From Flavobacteriales bacterium UBA4466 (GTDB lineage: Bacteria; Bacteroidota; Bacteroidia; Flavobacteriales_D; Crocinitomicaceae): 64,000 bases of DNA. A program made the position numbers and the translations under genes. The notes under the pieces were generated by a model. It ran no database searches and was not told the origin of the DNA. It saw only the letters and a program-made list of their open reading frames with translations. The DNA is taken from contig CAJJBE010000002.1 of the NCBI GenBank assembly GCA_905182335.1, positions 62,001 to 126,000 on the forward strand. Reading direction: 5' to 3'. This document shows positions 16,950 through 26,862 of the stretch, one piece after another; position 1 is the first letter of the stretch; every line of letters starts with the position of its first letter.

Positions 16950-17040
16950 TAGAACTATTAACGATCTGAAATTTACTTTATTTCACGCTATTAAACACCA
17001 ATTGTGGAAAACAAAATCACAGTATTCATGTAATTTATCT

Positions 17041-17048
17041 TAATTTTG
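17041..17048 (+). promoter_or_regulatory. candidate -7 box of the small lipoprotein gene
   Basis: TAATTTTG matches TAnnTTTG exactly, 61 nt before the start codon at 17110; the spacer is A-rich near the start. No good -33 element is evident. Confidence 0.35.
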
Positions 17049-17109
17049 CCGTTGTACTTATTAGTGCAATGAACTAGAGGATATTTTAATAACGTTAAAA
17101 ATAACAACA

Positions 17110-17250
17110 ATGAAAAATTTTTTGACCTTGACATTAATGAGTTTGGTATTAATCTCCGTTTTAGCTGCCTGTGGATCATCAAAAGTAGCGCATTGTGATG
17201 CCTATGGAAGTATCGATGAAATCGAGAATAGTGATTTAACTTCTTTATAG
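17110..17250 (+). CDS. small (46-aa) lipoprotein
   Basis: ATG at 17110 opens a 46-codon gene ending with TAG at 17248-17250. The product starts MKNFLTLTLMSLVLISV and has a lipobox LAAC with Cys21; the mature chain of 26 residues begins CGSSKVAHCDAYGS and ends acidic. The signal peptide, lipobox, A-rich leader, an upstream TAATTTTG box and a perfect terminator 20 nt after the stop together make a real gene likely. From memory, small Bacteroidota lipoproteins with a CDAYG segment exist, but I cannot verify this. The function is unknown. It would sit in the periplasm or outer membrane. Confidence 0.75.
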   Translation: MKNFLTLTLMSLVLISVLAACGSSKVAHCDAYGSIDEIENSDLTSL

Positions 17251-17269
17251 AAGAACATCAACTTATATC

Positions 17270-17296
17270 AAGGTCATCAATTGATGACCTTTTTTA
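17270..17296 (+). terminator. terminator of the small lipoprotein gene
   Basis: AAGGTCATCAA followed by TTGATGACCTT is a perfect inverted repeat, and a T run follows. Confidence 0.85.
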
Positions 17297-17430
17297 TGAA
17301 ACAGATATTTTATGAGGTTGTAATCAATAGTATATGCTAGGTCGACTTATACTGGGAATAGTATGATATTGAATAACAAAAGATTTTTCATACTCACAAT
17401 ATTCCCAAGTTTTAGTCTTTAGATATAAAT

Positions 17431-18159
17431 TTATTTTTTTCGTAATTCAAAGTTCTGTCCGAGATATACTTTACGAACTTGCTCATCAGCTGCTAATTCT
17501 GTAGCTGTTCCAGATTTTAAAATATTCCCTTCAAATAGTAAATATGCTCTGTCCGTAATCGACAATGTCTCTTGAACGTTGTGGTCTGTAATTAGTATAC
17601 CAATATTACGTTTCTTTAATTCTGAGATAATACTTTGAATGTCTTCTACAGCGATTGGGTCAACTCCTGCAAATGGTTCGTCTAGCAGGAGAAACTTAGG
17701 ATTCGTTGCTAAAGCTCTGGCTATTTCAGTTCTTCTTTTTTCTCCTCCTGAAAGTCGGTTTCCTAAGTTTTTCCGAACGTGATTTAAGCTAAATTCATTC
17801 AGTAATTGCTCAAGTCGCTCATGTCTTTCTTTTTTATTCAGGTCAGTCATCTCAAGGATAGCCATTATATTATCTTCGACTGTTAACTTACGGAAAACAG
17901 AAACCTCTTGTGGTAGATAGCCAAGTCCCATTTGTGATCTTTTATACATTGGAAACGAAGTGATGTCCTTATCATCCAAAAAAACTTTTCCGTCATCTGG
18001 TTTAACCAGGCCTACAATCATATAAAATGATGTTGTTTTACCAGCGCCATTTGGACCAAGTAATCCAACAATCTCACCTTGTTTTACTTCAATGGAGACT
18101 CCCTTAACGACATCTCGTCCTTTATAAGACTTTCTAATTCCAGTTGTATATAACTTCAT
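17431..18159 (-). CDS. lptB: LPS export ABC transporter ATP-binding protein LptB
   Basis: This 242-aa ATPase has Walker [10 protein letters not shown] near residue 35, a Q-loop in [11 protein letters not shown], signature LSGGEKRR, Walker [13 protein letters not shown] and switch His in ITDHNV. [15 protein letters not shown] and [13 protein letters not shown] are hallmarks of LptB rather than other ABC ATPases. With LptFGC it drives lipopolysaccharide from the inner membrane to the outer membrane. It is the last gene of the tatC - DUF5686 - lptB unit (11-nt gap). Confidence 0.95.
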   Translation of the reverse strand: MKLYTTGIRKSYKGRDVVKGVSIEVKQGEIVGLLGPNGAGKTTSFYMIVGLVKPDDGKVFLDDKDITSFPMYKRSQMGLGYLPQEVSVFRKLTVEDNIMAILEMTDLNKKERHERLEQLLNEFSLNHVRKNLGNRLSGGEKRRTEIARALATNPKFLLLDEPFAGVDPIAVEDIQSIISELKKRNIGILITDHNVQETLSITDRAYLLFEGNILKSGTATELAADEQVRKVYLGQNFELRKK

Positions 18160-18170
18160 GTAACTTATCG

Positions 18171-20645
18171 TTAAAAGTTGAGGACATATTTAGTCCGAAT
18201 ACCAAATGCTTGTATATCTGTAGCTTTGACTCCCGGTTCTAAATGTGTAAGTCGCCAAAATAGATCAACACGACCTACCTTTAATATATTTTCAATTCCT
18301 ATACCTACTTCAATGTAAGGAACATTGGCAAATTGTTTCGTAAATGTAGGTAAAAGCATTTCATTTAAATGTCTATTGGAAATTTGACCCAATACGCTCT
18401 TTCCAGTAGTTACAAGTCTCAACTTTGCTTTTCTAACCCAAGGGATTTTATTAAAGAAAAAACCATCCCAATGATTTTCAATTAATACTGAAACGTATTT
18501 GTCTGATATAAACTCAAAAAAATTCATTTTATTGAATGCATTATCGAATAACCAATAAGATTGATTTCCCTCATGTACTTTTAAGAAAGGATATGCAGCA
18601 GTGCCAAAAATTGTCCCTGCATTTATTCCATATCGAATTCTACCAAGAATTCCAATAGTTGTAGTGTGTTCTATAAATAAATCAATTTTTTTATAATTAT
18701 AATCGCCTCCGAGAAGTCCTTTGACTCCAAAAGTTCCTTGAATTGAAATGACAGGAAATTTACTCCGAATCGACGTCCTATCGAAAGACCCTGAAATAAA
18801 CTCTTCATTCTTTGACCATCTATACCTAGCAATAAACTCAGTTGTTTGTATTCTTCTTATGGTGTCATCATAAGCTGTTTTCTTATTAGGCCTCAGATAA
18901 TTTGCTGCTCCAATTGCAGTATATTCCTTCCATTCGAAACCAGCAAATAATACAATGTCTTTGAGTAAGTCCTTCTCAATAGTAACACCAACTTTCTCTG
19001 CAAAAGTTAATTTATCTAACGGTCCTGTTCGCAATAAGCTTCCGAATGTTGACCCGATCGATCCTGCCTCTGGAGATTGCCCTATTTGTTCTAAATCATA
19101 TGAATAGTATAGTGATAAAACACCACGCTTTTTTTGTGTCAAATTAAATCGCACTGTAGCACCATACTTAAGCTTCTCATCTCCAGAGCCATATACTAGA
19201 TTCCCTCCAAATTCAATACGGCGACTAAATTTATTTGATGTTCTAAGAGCTAATTCTAACCTAAAATCTTCTACGGGATTAAAGCTAATCAGAGAAAAAG
19301 CATTTCCAATTTCTAGCTTGTTTAAAGGGTAGTATCCAGTTGTAAATAAATAGAGTGTATTCTTCATAGTTTTGAAGAATTTTAGATTTTCAAGCGAATC
19401 AATCATTTCATTGATTCCTTGTTCTTGAGGAGCGAGTGGTTCAGGTCTGACTTTTTCCCAGTAGGCATTTTCTCGTTTAGTAGCACCGTCAGCAAGTTCT
19501 ACTGTAGAGTTAGATTTATAAAAATCAGCGGGTCTTTTTGTATTGATTGCGTAATTTCTTCGAGTCGATTGTTTTCTCCCAAATAATCCAGAGACTTCTG
19601 TCTTTTTTGTGATTTTTAAATCAGTAAATATTTTCTCATCTGTTAGCATCCATACTTCGGATTCAATTTGACTAAATTCTTGTTCGATATACAAATCTTG
19701 TATGTAGTTAATATTTATCCATGGAGAGAGATTCGCGTTAAATGACTTTACAGCATATGTTGTATCGTGAATCCACATTTCTCCCTCAAATGTCATATCA
19801 CCTTTACGTTTAGGCTTGAAGGTGAGTTTGTAACACCAGTATTGGTCAATAAAGGTTGAGTCTTCTAGGTAAAACCTGTAGAAATTCCGCGCATAATCGG
19901 AAGCGGGGCTAATAAACGATTTTTTGAATAAATCAAAGTTGTTATCATAGATATTGATGTCTATATACATATCTCCTAAGAATTGATTTAATTCTAAGTT
20001 TTCAATTCCACTTATTCGGGTAGCTTTAACAATCTCTTTTTTACGTTTAGGTGATTTATTGTAGTAATAATCGGAAATAGATTCACTTAAAATGATTGGG
20101 AGGAAATTTTCACCGTTATCTGTCGAGTCCAAGTAGCCCATGACAACGTCAAGTCTTTTTACAATATCGCGTTCTATGGAGCTGTCATCAATATTATTGA
20201 TGTCTAGTTGAATTTTATTATATACCTCATATTCATATGACTCTAGCTTTTCCTTATTGTTGATGTGTTTATGTGATATTAATCGTTGATGCAGCCTAGT
20301 GGACGGGAGCTCATGAGGAGCCTTAACAAAAACTTCTTCAAAATCTGTAGAAAGGATAGGCATTTCCACATCAATAGTTTGATTTTCATCTAATTCAACA
20401 TAATTTTTAACCGTGATATAACCTGAGAATGAGAATACAAGACTATCTGTGGCATAATAAGTATCTAATCTATACTTGCCTAGAGTATCACTTATTACAC
20501 CAATTTTTGAGTTTTGAAAACGAATAGTAACAAAGGGCATTGGATTACCAGAAACTTGATCTCGTACAACACCCTCAACTACCGTCTTTTGAGAAAAAGA
20601 GATTGTTGAAATAAAGGAGAGAATAAAGAGTAATAATGTTCTCAT
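18171..20645 (-). CDS. DUF5686 outer-membrane protein with carboxypeptidase-regulatory-like domain
   Basis: This 824-aa protein has a signal peptide at residues 1-18. An N-terminal carboxypeptidase-D regulatory-like domain follows at about 20-105 ([20 protein letters not shown], then [11 protein letters not shown]). The rest is a long DUF5686-type region with an alternating beta-strand pattern up to the terminal Phe (KYVLNF), consistent with a beta-barrel. Such proteins are common in Bacteroidota and their function is not established. The context, between tatC and lptB, points to envelope biology. The DUF5686 name is from recalled family features, not a search. Confidence 0.75.
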   Translation of the reverse strand: MRTLLLFILSFISTISFSQKTVVEGVVRDQVSGNPMPFVTIRFQNSKIGVISDTLGKYRLDTYYATDSLVFSFSGYITVKNYVELDENQTIDVEMPILSTDFEEVFVKAPHELPSTRLHQRLISHKHINNKEKLESYEYEVYNKIQLDINNIDDSSIERDIVKRLDVVMGYLDSTDNGENFLPIILSESISDYYYNKSPKRKKEIVKATRISGIENLELNQFLGDMYIDINIYDNNFDLFKKSFISPASDYARNFYRFYLEDSTFIDQYWCYKLTFKPKRKGDMTFEGEMWIHDTTYAVKSFNANLSPWININYIQDLYIEQEFSQIESEVWMLTDEKIFTDLKITKKTEVSGLFGRKQSTRRNYAINTKRPADFYKSNSTVELADGATKRENAYWEKVRPEPLAPQEQGINEMIDSLENLKFFKTMKNTLYLFTTGYYPLNKLEIGNAFSLISFNPVEDFRLELALRTSNKFSRRIEFGGNLVYGSGDEKLKYGATVRFNLTQKKRGVLSLYYSYDLEQIGQSPEAGSIGSTFGSLLRTGPLDKLTFAEKVGVTIEKDLLKDIVLFAGFEWKEYTAIGAANYLRPNKKTAYDDTIRRIQTTEFIARYRWSKNEEFISGSFDRTSIRSKFPVISIQGTFGVKGLLGGDYNYKKIDLFIEHTTTIGILGRIRYGINAGTIFGTAAYPFLKVHEGNQSYWLFDNAFNKMNFFEFISDKYVSVLIENHWDGFFFNKIPWVRKAKLRLVTTGKSVLGQISNRHLNEMLLPTFTKQFANVPYIEVGIGIENILKVGRVDLFWRLTHLEPGVKATDIQAFGIRTKYVLNF

Positions 20646-20674
20646 GAGTAATTACAGAGCTTTAATGTAACTAA

Positions 20675-21466
20675 CTATTTTGACATTGCAATTTTCATTT
20701 TCTTTTCTACTCGCACAGAAACTAGGATGCCAACTTCATATAAAAGCAGAACAGGAACACCGACTATAACCTGACTAATTAAGTCGGGGGGGGTAATTAC
20801 AGCTGACAATATGAGAATACCAATAATTGCATGCTTTCGATATTTTCTCAGGTATTCCGCATTAAATATGCCAAGTCGTGTAAACAAATATGAAACAACA
20901 GGTAAAAGAAACAATAACCCCGAAAAAAACACAGTTGACAGAATGGTACTCATATATGAGCTAATCGTAAAGATATTATCAATTTTATCACTGATTTTAT
21001 ATGATCCAAAGAACTGAACTGCCAATGGGGCGACGATAAAATAACCAAATGCTATACCTAAGAAAAATAAGAAAGAGACGTAAAAAACTATTCCTTTTGC
21101 AATAGATTTTTCTTGGTGCTTTAAACCTGGCTTTACAAACGCCCAGATTTGAGTAAAAACAAAAGGAAAGGCAGCAATAGCCCCACCCATAATACTCATC
21201 ATTAATGAATAGGAGAACTGACCCGATACGGTCATGCTTTGCATTTTAACAGGAATTTCTTCAACACAAACATGGAGGAATTCACAAATTAGTTTGAAAG
21301 AAATAAAATCAGGACTTTTCATTGACAAGAAAACATTGTCCATTATCCATTCCTGGAGAACCCAAATAGCAATCGCAAAAACAAGGATAGAAATGCCTAT
21401 TTTAACAAGTCTCCATCTAAGTTCTTCAAGGTGATCCAAGAAAGTCATTTGTTTTTCGTCACTCAT
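20675..21466 (-). CDS. tatC: Sec-independent (twin-arginine) protein translocase TatC
   Basis: This 263-aa inner-membrane protein has six hydrophobic helices. The N-terminal cytoplasmic motif MTFLDHLEELRWRLVK is the TatC signature, with the signal-peptide-binding Glu, and FVFTQIWAFVKPGLKHQEK is the second conserved loop. TatC is the receptor for folded proteins with RR signal peptides. I place the start at ATG 21466 (MSDEKQ), 8 codons inside the longest frame. A TACTTTTG promoter-like box at 21474-21481 would overlap a longer coding region. No tatA/tatB gene is next to it. Confidence 0.95.
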   Translation of the reverse strand: MSDEKQMTFLDHLEELRWRLVKIGISILVFAIAIWVLQEWIMDNVFLSMKSPDFISFKLICEFLHVCVEEIPVKMQSMTVSGQFSYSLMMSIMGGAIAAFPFVFTQIWAFVKPGLKHQEKSIAKGIVFYVSFLFFLGIAFGYFIVAPLAVQFFGSYKISDKIDNIFTISSYMSTILSTVFFSGLLFLLPVVSYLFTRLGIFNAEYLRKYRKHAIIGILILSAVITPPDLISQVIVGVPVLLLYEVGILVSVRVEKKMKIAMSK

Positions 21467-21473
21467 AACATTA

Positions 21474-21481
21474 CAAAAGTA
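21474..21481 (-). promoter_or_regulatory. candidate -7 box of tatC
   Basis: The minus strand reads TACTTTTG, exact for TAnnTTTG. It ends 7 nt before the ATG at 21466, so transcription would begin almost on the start codon. Confidence 0.4.
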
Positions 21482-21610
21482 GTTAATCATAATTATAAGC
21501 CACTTTAAATAGTAGAATTAATATCATAGTGCACTTTTTTTATTTTGACTTATTAATTGTAGATGTATTTATTTTGAGTATTTTAGATAGGTAATACAGT
21601 TTCAATGTAA

Positions 21611-23791
21611 ATGGCAAGCACAAATTTAAAAGAAGCCCTGAAATCCTATTTTGGATTTGATGGCTTCAAAGGAGCACAAGAAGAGATTATTCACAATGTC
21701 TTGGATGGTAAGAATACGTTTGTTATTATGCCTACTGGTGGTGGGAAATCAATGTGTTATCAATTACCAGCGATCCTTTCTGAAGGTACAGCGATTGTAG
21801 TTTCGCCATTGATAGCATTAATGAAGAATCAAGTAGATGCTATTCGCAGTGTAAGCAATGATGAATCAGTAGCACATTTTTTAAACTCTTCACTTACCAA
21901 AACTGATATTATACGAGTGAAGGGCGATATTATTGCCGGAAAATCTAAGCTACTATACGTTGCTCCAGAATCATTAACGAAAAAAGAAAATATTGAGTTT
22001 TTAAAATCTGTAAAAATTTCTTTTTTTGCAATAGATGAAGCGCATTGTATTTCAGAATGGGGACATGACTTTAGGCCTGAATATAGGAGGTTAAGAGAGA
22101 TTTTTTCAGAAATATCTGATGTTCCAATTATTGCATTGACAGCTACAGCTACGCCTAAAGTCCAGCATGATATTCAGAAGAATTTGAACATGTTAGATGC
22201 CACAATATTTAAATCTTCATTTAACAGAGAAAATCTTTTTTATAGAATCCTTCCTAAAAAGGATGTAGAAAAACAAATCATAAAGTACATCCGCGGCCAG
22301 AAAGATAAAAGCGGTATCATATACTGCTTAAGCAGAAAAAAAGTGGAAGAGCTTTCAGAACTTTTACAAGTGAATGGGATTAGTGCATTGCCTTATCATG
22401 CAGGGTTGGATTCAGGATCTAGAGCTAGGCATCAGGATATGTTCTTGATGGAAGACGTAGATGTAATTGTTGCAACTATAGCCTTTGGTATGGGTATTGA
22501 CAAGCCAGACGTTAGATTTGTAATTCATCATGATATTCCGAAGTCATTAGAGAGTTATTATCAAGAAACGGGTAGAGCAGGTAGAGATGGAGGTGAGGGG
22601 GAGTGTATTTCTTTCTATCGATATAAAGATGTTGAAAAACTAGAAAAGTTCTTACAAGGTAAACCGGTAGCGGAACAGGAAATTGGAAGGCAATTATTGA
22701 ATGAGATTGCTTCATTTTCAGAGACTTCTGTTTGTCGACGCAAAATGATTCTGCACTATTTTGGTGAAGAATATGATGAGCGAAATTGTAACTCACTTTG
22801 CGACAATTGTAAGGATCCAAAAGAGAAAACAGAAGGTAAAGATTATGTTAAGTATTTATTGGATGCTGTTGAGCTTTTAAAAGAAACACAAAAATCAAAA
22901 CACTATTGTGCGTTTCTATCAGGTGTCGTTAATTCGGACATTAAAGCTTACAAGCACGATGAGTTACTTCTTTTCGGTATTGGTAAGGATAAAGATGAAC
23001 ATTTTTGGAATTCTGTTGTTCGCCAAAGCGTTGTTTCGGGATTACTTGTAAAAGATATTGAATCCTATGGAGTGTTAAAACTGACTGAAGCTGGAATGAA
23101 ATTCAAAAAGAAACCAACTTCATTTCTATTGTTTAAAGAACGCGATTATTTAGTGATTGATGATGAGTCAGTTGCTATAAATAACATTGGAGGTACTGCT
23201 TTTGACCAAGTGTTATATAATCAATTGGTTGATTTGAGAAAAAGCTTATCAAAACAAAAAGATATACCTCCATTTGTGATTTTCCAAGAGCCATCATTAA
23301 AAGACATGTGTTTTCAATACCCTATTTCTATTGAAGAATTAACTAACGTTCAAGGTGTAGGGAATGGTAAGGCTCAGAGGTATGGAGCACCATTTGTAGC
23401 ACTCATAAGTCGATATGTTGATGATAACAATATTGAACGTCCACAAGATTTAGTAATGAAGTCCGTGGTAAACAAGTCTGGGCTTAAAGTTCAATTGATT
23501 CAAAATATTGACAGAAAACTGCCTTTAGAAGATATTGGACGTGCACAAGGTAAAAGTGTGGATGACGTTGTTGATGAAATTCAAGCTATTGTTGCATCAG
23601 GTACTCGTGTGAATATAAACTACTATATCGATGATATCTTGGACAATGATTCTCAGGAAGAGATTTACGAATATTTCACCGAAGCTGAGACAGATAATTT
23701 AATAGATGCTCATAATGAATTTAACGGGGATTATTCAGAAGAAGAATTGCGTTTGATGTGGATAAAGTTTATGAGTGAAATGGCTAATTAA
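21611..23791 (+). CDS. recQ: ATP-dependent DNA helicase RecQ
   Basis: This 726-aa 3'-5' helicase has Walker A PTGGGKS at 41-47, DEAH at 142-145 followed by CISEWGHDFRPEY, motif III ALTATAT, and motif VI ETGRAGRDG. The RecQ zinc-binding cysteines lie in CRRKMILHYFGEE...NCNSLCDNC (about 375-405). A winged-helix domain follows, then an HRDC domain at about 540-610, then a C-terminal HTH_40-like extension to the end, typical of long bacterial RecQ. It acts in recombination and fork repair. It is monocistronic; the stop lies 7 nt from a convergent gene. Confidence 0.96.
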   Translation: MASTNLKEALKSYFGFDGFKGAQEEIIHNVLDGKNTFVIMPTGGGKSMCYQLPAILSEGTAIVVSPLIALMKNQVDAIRSVSNDESVAHFLNSSLTKTDIIRVKGDIIAGKSKLLYVAPESLTKKENIEFLKSVKISFFAIDEAHCISEWGHDFRPEYRRLREIFSEISDVPIIALTATATPKVQHDIQKNLNMLDATIFKSSFNRENLFYRILPKKDVEKQIIKYIRGQKDKSGIIYCLSRKKVEELSELLQVNGISALPYHAGLDSGSRARHQDMFLMEDVDVIVATIAFGMGIDKPDVRFVIHHDIPKSLESYYQETGRAGRDGGEGECISFYRYKDVEKLEKFLQGKPVAEQEIGRQLLNEIASFSETSVCRRKMILHYFGEEYDERNCNSLCDNCKDPKEKTEGKDYVKYLLDAVELLKETQKSKHYCAFLSGVVNSDIKAYKHDELLLFGIGKDKDEHFWNSVVRQSVVSGLLVKDIESYGVLKLTEAGMKFKKKPTSFLLFKERDYLVIDDESVAINNIGGTAFDQVLYNQLVDLRKSLSKQKDIPPFVIFQEPSLKDMCFQYPISIEELTNVQGVGNGKAQRYGAPFVALISRYVDDNNIERPQDLVMKSVVNKSGLKVQLIQNIDRKLPLEDIGRAQGKSVDDVVDEIQAIVASGTRVNINYYIDDILDNDSQEEIYEYFTEAETDNLIDAHNEFNGDYSEEELRLMWIKFMSEMAN

Positions 23792-23798
23792 TTCGCTA

Positions 23799-24218
23799 CT
23801 ATTTAGAGAGTATGTAATGATGTAGTCCAGACTCATCAATAAAAGTAGTTTCTAGCTGACTTTTATTCAGAAATAAAATATTACCGAGATCTAGTAAGGA
23901 ATAGCTCCCGTCAGGGTTGGTACGATTCAGCATGTATGTTTCTCCTTGAGGACCAATGATAATAACTCCATGTTCACTTTTTATGAATTGATTTGTGCCA
24001 TCAGAATAAGACAAGTCTATGCTGTAATTTCCCTGAGATTCTGAAATAGTTGATATTATAAATTGTCCGGAGCTTTCAAATTCTGTACTAAAACCTTGAA
24101 AGTTTGAATATTCGTATTTGTCAATTTTCCAATCTCCAGATATGCATTTATCCATATTTTTCTTCTTACTGCAAGACAGAAGAAAAAATAAAAGCACAAA
24201 GAAAAAAGGGTTTTTCAT
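23799..24218 (-). CDS. small lipoprotein of unknown function, lipocalin-like length
   Basis: This 139-aa product from ATG 24218 (MKNPFFFVLLFFLLSC) has a hydrophobic signal and lipobox LLSC at Cys16. The mature part (CISGDWKIDKYEY, then strand-like segments ending LETTFIDESGLHHYIL) looks like an eight-strand lipocalin-type fold, as seen in many Bacteroidota lipoproteins that begin with a GxWxI/L motif. An upstream in-frame ATG at 24239 would add seven residues (MIISFFF) and spoil the signal. No ligand or partner is evident. Confidence 0.7.
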   Translation of the reverse strand: MKNPFFFVLLFFLLSCSKKKNMDKCISGDWKIDKYEYSNFQGFSTEFESSGQFIISTISESQGNYSIDLSYSDGTNQFIKSEHGVIIIGPQGETYMLNRTNPDGSYSLLDLGNILFLNKSQLETTFIDESGLHHYILSK

Positions 24219-24246
24219 AAAAAAAAAAGAGATAATCAATTATTTT

Positions 24247-24278
24247 GACTCTCCTTTTTTTTAAGGAGAGTCTTTTTT
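24247..24278 (+). terminator. strong hairpin between the M20 and lipoprotein genes, plus-strand polarity
   Basis: GACTCTCCTT and AAGGAGAGTC form a 10-bp stem around six T. The T run follows on the plus strand, where no gene ends nearby except recQ 450 nt upstream. On the minus strand the hairpin directly follows the M20 stop codon but lacks a U tract. It may stop recQ read-through, or be a weak terminator for the M20 operon. Confidence 0.55.
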
Positions 24279-25472
24279 CTATTCAGAAAATGGCGCTAAT
24301 GCCATCATTTGCATTCCAATTTTTAATGCGTTATCATCGATGTTAAATTTCGGATGGTGTACACTAAAAGTTAAATTTTTAGCTTCATTTCTTACTCCTA
24401 GACGGAAAAAACAAACAGGTACTTCTTGCGAATAGAATGAAAAGTCCTCAGCTGTTAATCTTATTGGTAATTCTTCTACGTTTGACTCACCAAGAAAATT
24501 TTGAGCAGTCCTTCGTAAGGATGAAGTCAGCTCAGGATTATTTTCCAAATATGGGTAGCCTTTACTGATAAGAACTTCAGCTCGTCCACCTGAGGCCTGG
24601 GCAATTTGTTGTGCTGTATGTTCAATAAGACTTAATGCTTCAGCTCGCCAAACTTCATTCATTGTTCTAAATGTACCTTTCAAGTGAGCTTGAGAAGGAA
24701 TAACATTCGTACTGCCTAATGCCTCAAAATGTCCAAATGATAAAACACATGGTATTTTAGGGTCACACTTTCTACTTACAATTTGCTGCATAGATTGCAG
24801 CAAATTTACACCAATCATTATTGGGTCAATACATTGGTGTGGTGTTGCTCCGTGTCCTCCTTTACCATGAATCGTGATGTAAATCTCATCACAAGATGCC
24901 ATATAAATACCTTCTTTGAATCCAACATGTCCAACTTGCATATCTGGAAAAACATGTAAAGCAAACATTTTTGAGATAGTAGGCTTTTTAAGCACACCAT
25001 CTTTAATCATATAGGTTGCTCCCCCTGGATTCTTTTCTTCTCCCGGTTGAAAAATTAATTTAACAGGCTGAGGGAGTTCATTTCTTAATTCATATAAAAT
25101 TTCTGCAGCACCTAATAAAACAGCAGTATGAACGTCATGTCCACAGGCGTGCATAACACCATCAACTTTCGATTTATAATCGACATTTGTTTCTTCTAAT
25201 ATTGGCAAAGCATCCAAATCTGCTCTCAGCCCAATAGCAATATCGTGTTCCGAATGATGATTACCTTTAATTAGCGCTACTACCCCTGTCTTACCAAATC
25301 CTCGTTGAGGAGTCAAACCAATAGATTCGAGTTCCCCTGCTACAAACTCCATAGTATTATGCTCCTGATAACTTAATTCAGGGTTTGCATGAATATGCTC
25401 TCGAATTGACTTCACTTTTTGGAAAAGCTCTTCAGAACGTTTGGAAATTATATCGTGAATTGAATTAATCAT
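24279..25472 (-). CDS. M20-family amidohydrolase (N-acyl amino acid amidohydrolase type)
   Basis: This is a 397-aa metal-dependent hydrolase. Marks are HANPELSYQEH near the N-terminus, GLRADLDALPI, HACGHDVHTA (metal ligands), QPGEEKNPGGA (Glu pair), GKGGHGATPHQCIDP in the lid domain and LTAEDFSFYSQEVP near the end. The family removes acyl groups from amino acids or hydrolyses related amides; the exact substrate is open. I choose ATG 25472 (MINSIHDI), which overlaps the upstream permease gene by 8 nt; ATG 25484 is also possible. It is the last gene of the five-gene minus-strand unit. Confidence 0.88.
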   Translation of the reverse strand: MINSIHDIISKRSEELFQKVKSIREHIHANPELSYQEHNTMEFVAGELESIGLTPQRGFGKTGVVALIKGNHHSEHDIAIGLRADLDALPILEETNVDYKSKVDGVMHACGHDVHTAVLLGAAEILYELRNELPQPVKLIFQPGEEKNPGGATYMIKDGVLKKPTISKMFALHVFPDMQVGHVGFKEGIYMASCDEIYITIHGKGGHGATPHQCIDPIMIGVNLLQSMQQIVSRKCDPKIPCVLSFGHFEALGSTNVIPSQAHLKGTFRTMNEVWRAEALSLIEHTAQQIAQASGGRAEVLISKGYPYLENNPELTSSLRRTAQNFLGESNVEELPIRLTAEDFSFYSQEVPVCFFRLGVRNEAKNLTFSVHHPKFNIDDNALKIGMQMMALAPFSE

Positions 25473-25857
25473 TTGAGAGGCCATTATATCCTGACACCAT
25501 GAATCTAAAAGATACATATGCCATGATGATTCCGAAAACAACCTTCACTAAATCAGGTGATATTTTTAATGAAAGTTTCGATCCAATATATCCTCCCACT
25601 ACAAATGTGAGAGCGATAATTACTCCGAATTTCCAATTGATATTGTCAGTTTTCCAATAGTTGTTTACCGCTAAAATCCCAACGGGTAGTAATAGAACAA
25701 AAAGACTTGTTCCTTGTGCTCCATACTGTGACATTCCTAATAAATAGATCAATGCTGGAACGATGATTACCCCACCACCAACTCCAACAAACCCACTTAG
25801 GATTCCGGCGAGTAAACCAATGGAGACAAGAATTATTATTGTTTGTGTTGGCATCAT
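25465..25857 (-). CDS. half-size TauE/SafE (TSUP) family membrane permease
   Basis: This 130-aa protein has about four membrane helices. The TSUP repeat motif appears once as GILSGFVGVGGGVIIVPAL (residues 18-36). Full-length TSUP proteins have two such repeats (about 250 aa), so this one would need to pair up to make a full transporter. The C-terminal GGYIGSKLSLKISPDLVKVVFG resembles the end of a single repeat. Members export sulfite, sulfonates or related anions; the substrate here is unknown. It overlaps the M20 gene and lies 30 nt after the LuxE-like gene. Confidence 0.8.
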   Translation of the reverse strand: MMPTQTIIILVSIGLLAGILSGFVGVGGGVIIVPALIYLLGMSQYGAQGTSLFVLLLPVGILAVNNYWKTDNINWKFGVIIALTFVVGGYIGSKLSLKISPDLVKVVFGIIMAYVSFRFMVSGYNGLSND

Positions 25858-25887
25858 AATGGTATAAAGATAATGATTCGTTCGGAA

Positions 25888-26853
25888 TCACTGAATCAAT
25901 AAATTACATCCTCGAATATCTGAGTTATCAAAACGGCCCATTAATTCAAATCCTTCAGGAACAATTCTCCCTAAATCTTGGGTTGAAATGAAAGAGCAGC
26001 TGTTGATATTTGCAAGGTCAATAACGTTTATCCCTCCGGTCTTCCCTTCTTCAACGTAATTAAAAGGATCGTTAACTTCTCTAATTAACACACGCATTGT
26101 TGGGCTAGCTTTAAATATTCCACGATCAATACTATATGCTTGAGAGAGTAATTCAGTCATACCATATTCGGATGAAATAAAATCTGTATTAAGCCCTTTT
26201 TTTAAGGCTGAATGTAATTCTTGCTTAGTTAATTCTTTTCGTCGACCTTTCATGCCGCCAGTTTCAATTATTCTCGCTTTTGATAAGTCTGGATTTAACT
26301 CTGTTAAATCCAGAAGCGCATAAGAAACACCAAATATTACAACATCCTTCCCTTGTGATATTGCATTATTATAGGCTTGAATTAAGTCTTCGAAATTAGA
26401 AAGGAAATAGCCCGACAGTTTGTTGTTTGTGCGTTTAATTAAATGATCAACCATGTATATAAGACTTGATTCGCCTTGTTCTTGATAATTGGGTAAAAGA
26501 GCTAGTATCACTTGGTTTTCGGGATAACCAATGATTTCATCATAGCCTAAATTAAAGGCTTTGATATACATTTTCAGATCTGATATGAGATGTATACTTC
26601 TCTGTCCATTAGTCCCACTACTTTTAAACGCGACATCTACTTTAGCTGTGCTTGACACAATATCATGTGTCTTGAAAAATGAAATCGGCAAAAATGGAAT
26701 TTCTTTAAGGCAGGTAGGTATGGGGATGTTTAAATGTTGAATGTATTCATTGTAAACGGATTTTTTTTTCGATTGAAGGCTATAAACCTCCAAAGCTACT
26801 TTTTCGAATTCTTGTTCGTTTTTAAGGTTGAATATTTTTCTCTGAAGCTCCAT
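25888..26853 (-). CDS. LuxE-like acyl-protein synthetase/acyltransferase
   Basis: This 321-aa protein resembles the LuxE/acyl-protein synthetase family. An SSGTNGQRS loop near residue 86 matches the phosphate-binding SSGTTG of acyl-adenylate-forming enzymes. IETGGMKGRRKE near residue 205 and ISSEYGMTELLSQAYS near residue 232 match the conserved GGxKG and YGMTE adenylation motifs. Such proteins activate an acid as acyl-AMP. No lux genes are near, so the acyl donor and acceptor are unknown. It follows the nucleoside transporter gene by 9 nt. Confidence 0.75.
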   Translation of the reverse strand: MELQRKIFNLKNEQEFEKVALEVYSLQSKKKSVYNEYIQHLNIPIPTCLKEIPFLPISFFKTHDIVSSTAKVDVAFKSSGTNGQRSIHLISDLKMYIKAFNLGYDEIIGYPENQVILALLPNYQEQGESSLIYMVDHLIKRTNNKLSGYFLSNFEDLIQAYNNAISQGKDVVIFGVSYALLDLTELNPDLSKARIIETGGMKGRRKELTKQELHSALKKGLNTDFISSEYGMTELLSQAYSIDRGIFKASPTMRVLIREVNDPFNYVEEGKTGGINVIDLANINSCSFISTQDLGRIVPEGFELMGRFDNSDIRGCNLLIQ

Positions 26854-26862
26854 ATTCGATGA

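Noticed and set aside
21467..21490. Longer tatC start at 21490
   Set aside because: The extra eight codons overlap the TACTTTTG promoter-like box; MSDEKQ at 21466 fits the family.
25485..25541. Longer start of the M20 gene (MFSESSWHMY...)
   Set aside because: The extra residues lie inside the TSUP coding region and do not match M20 N-termini; the MINSIHDI start fits.
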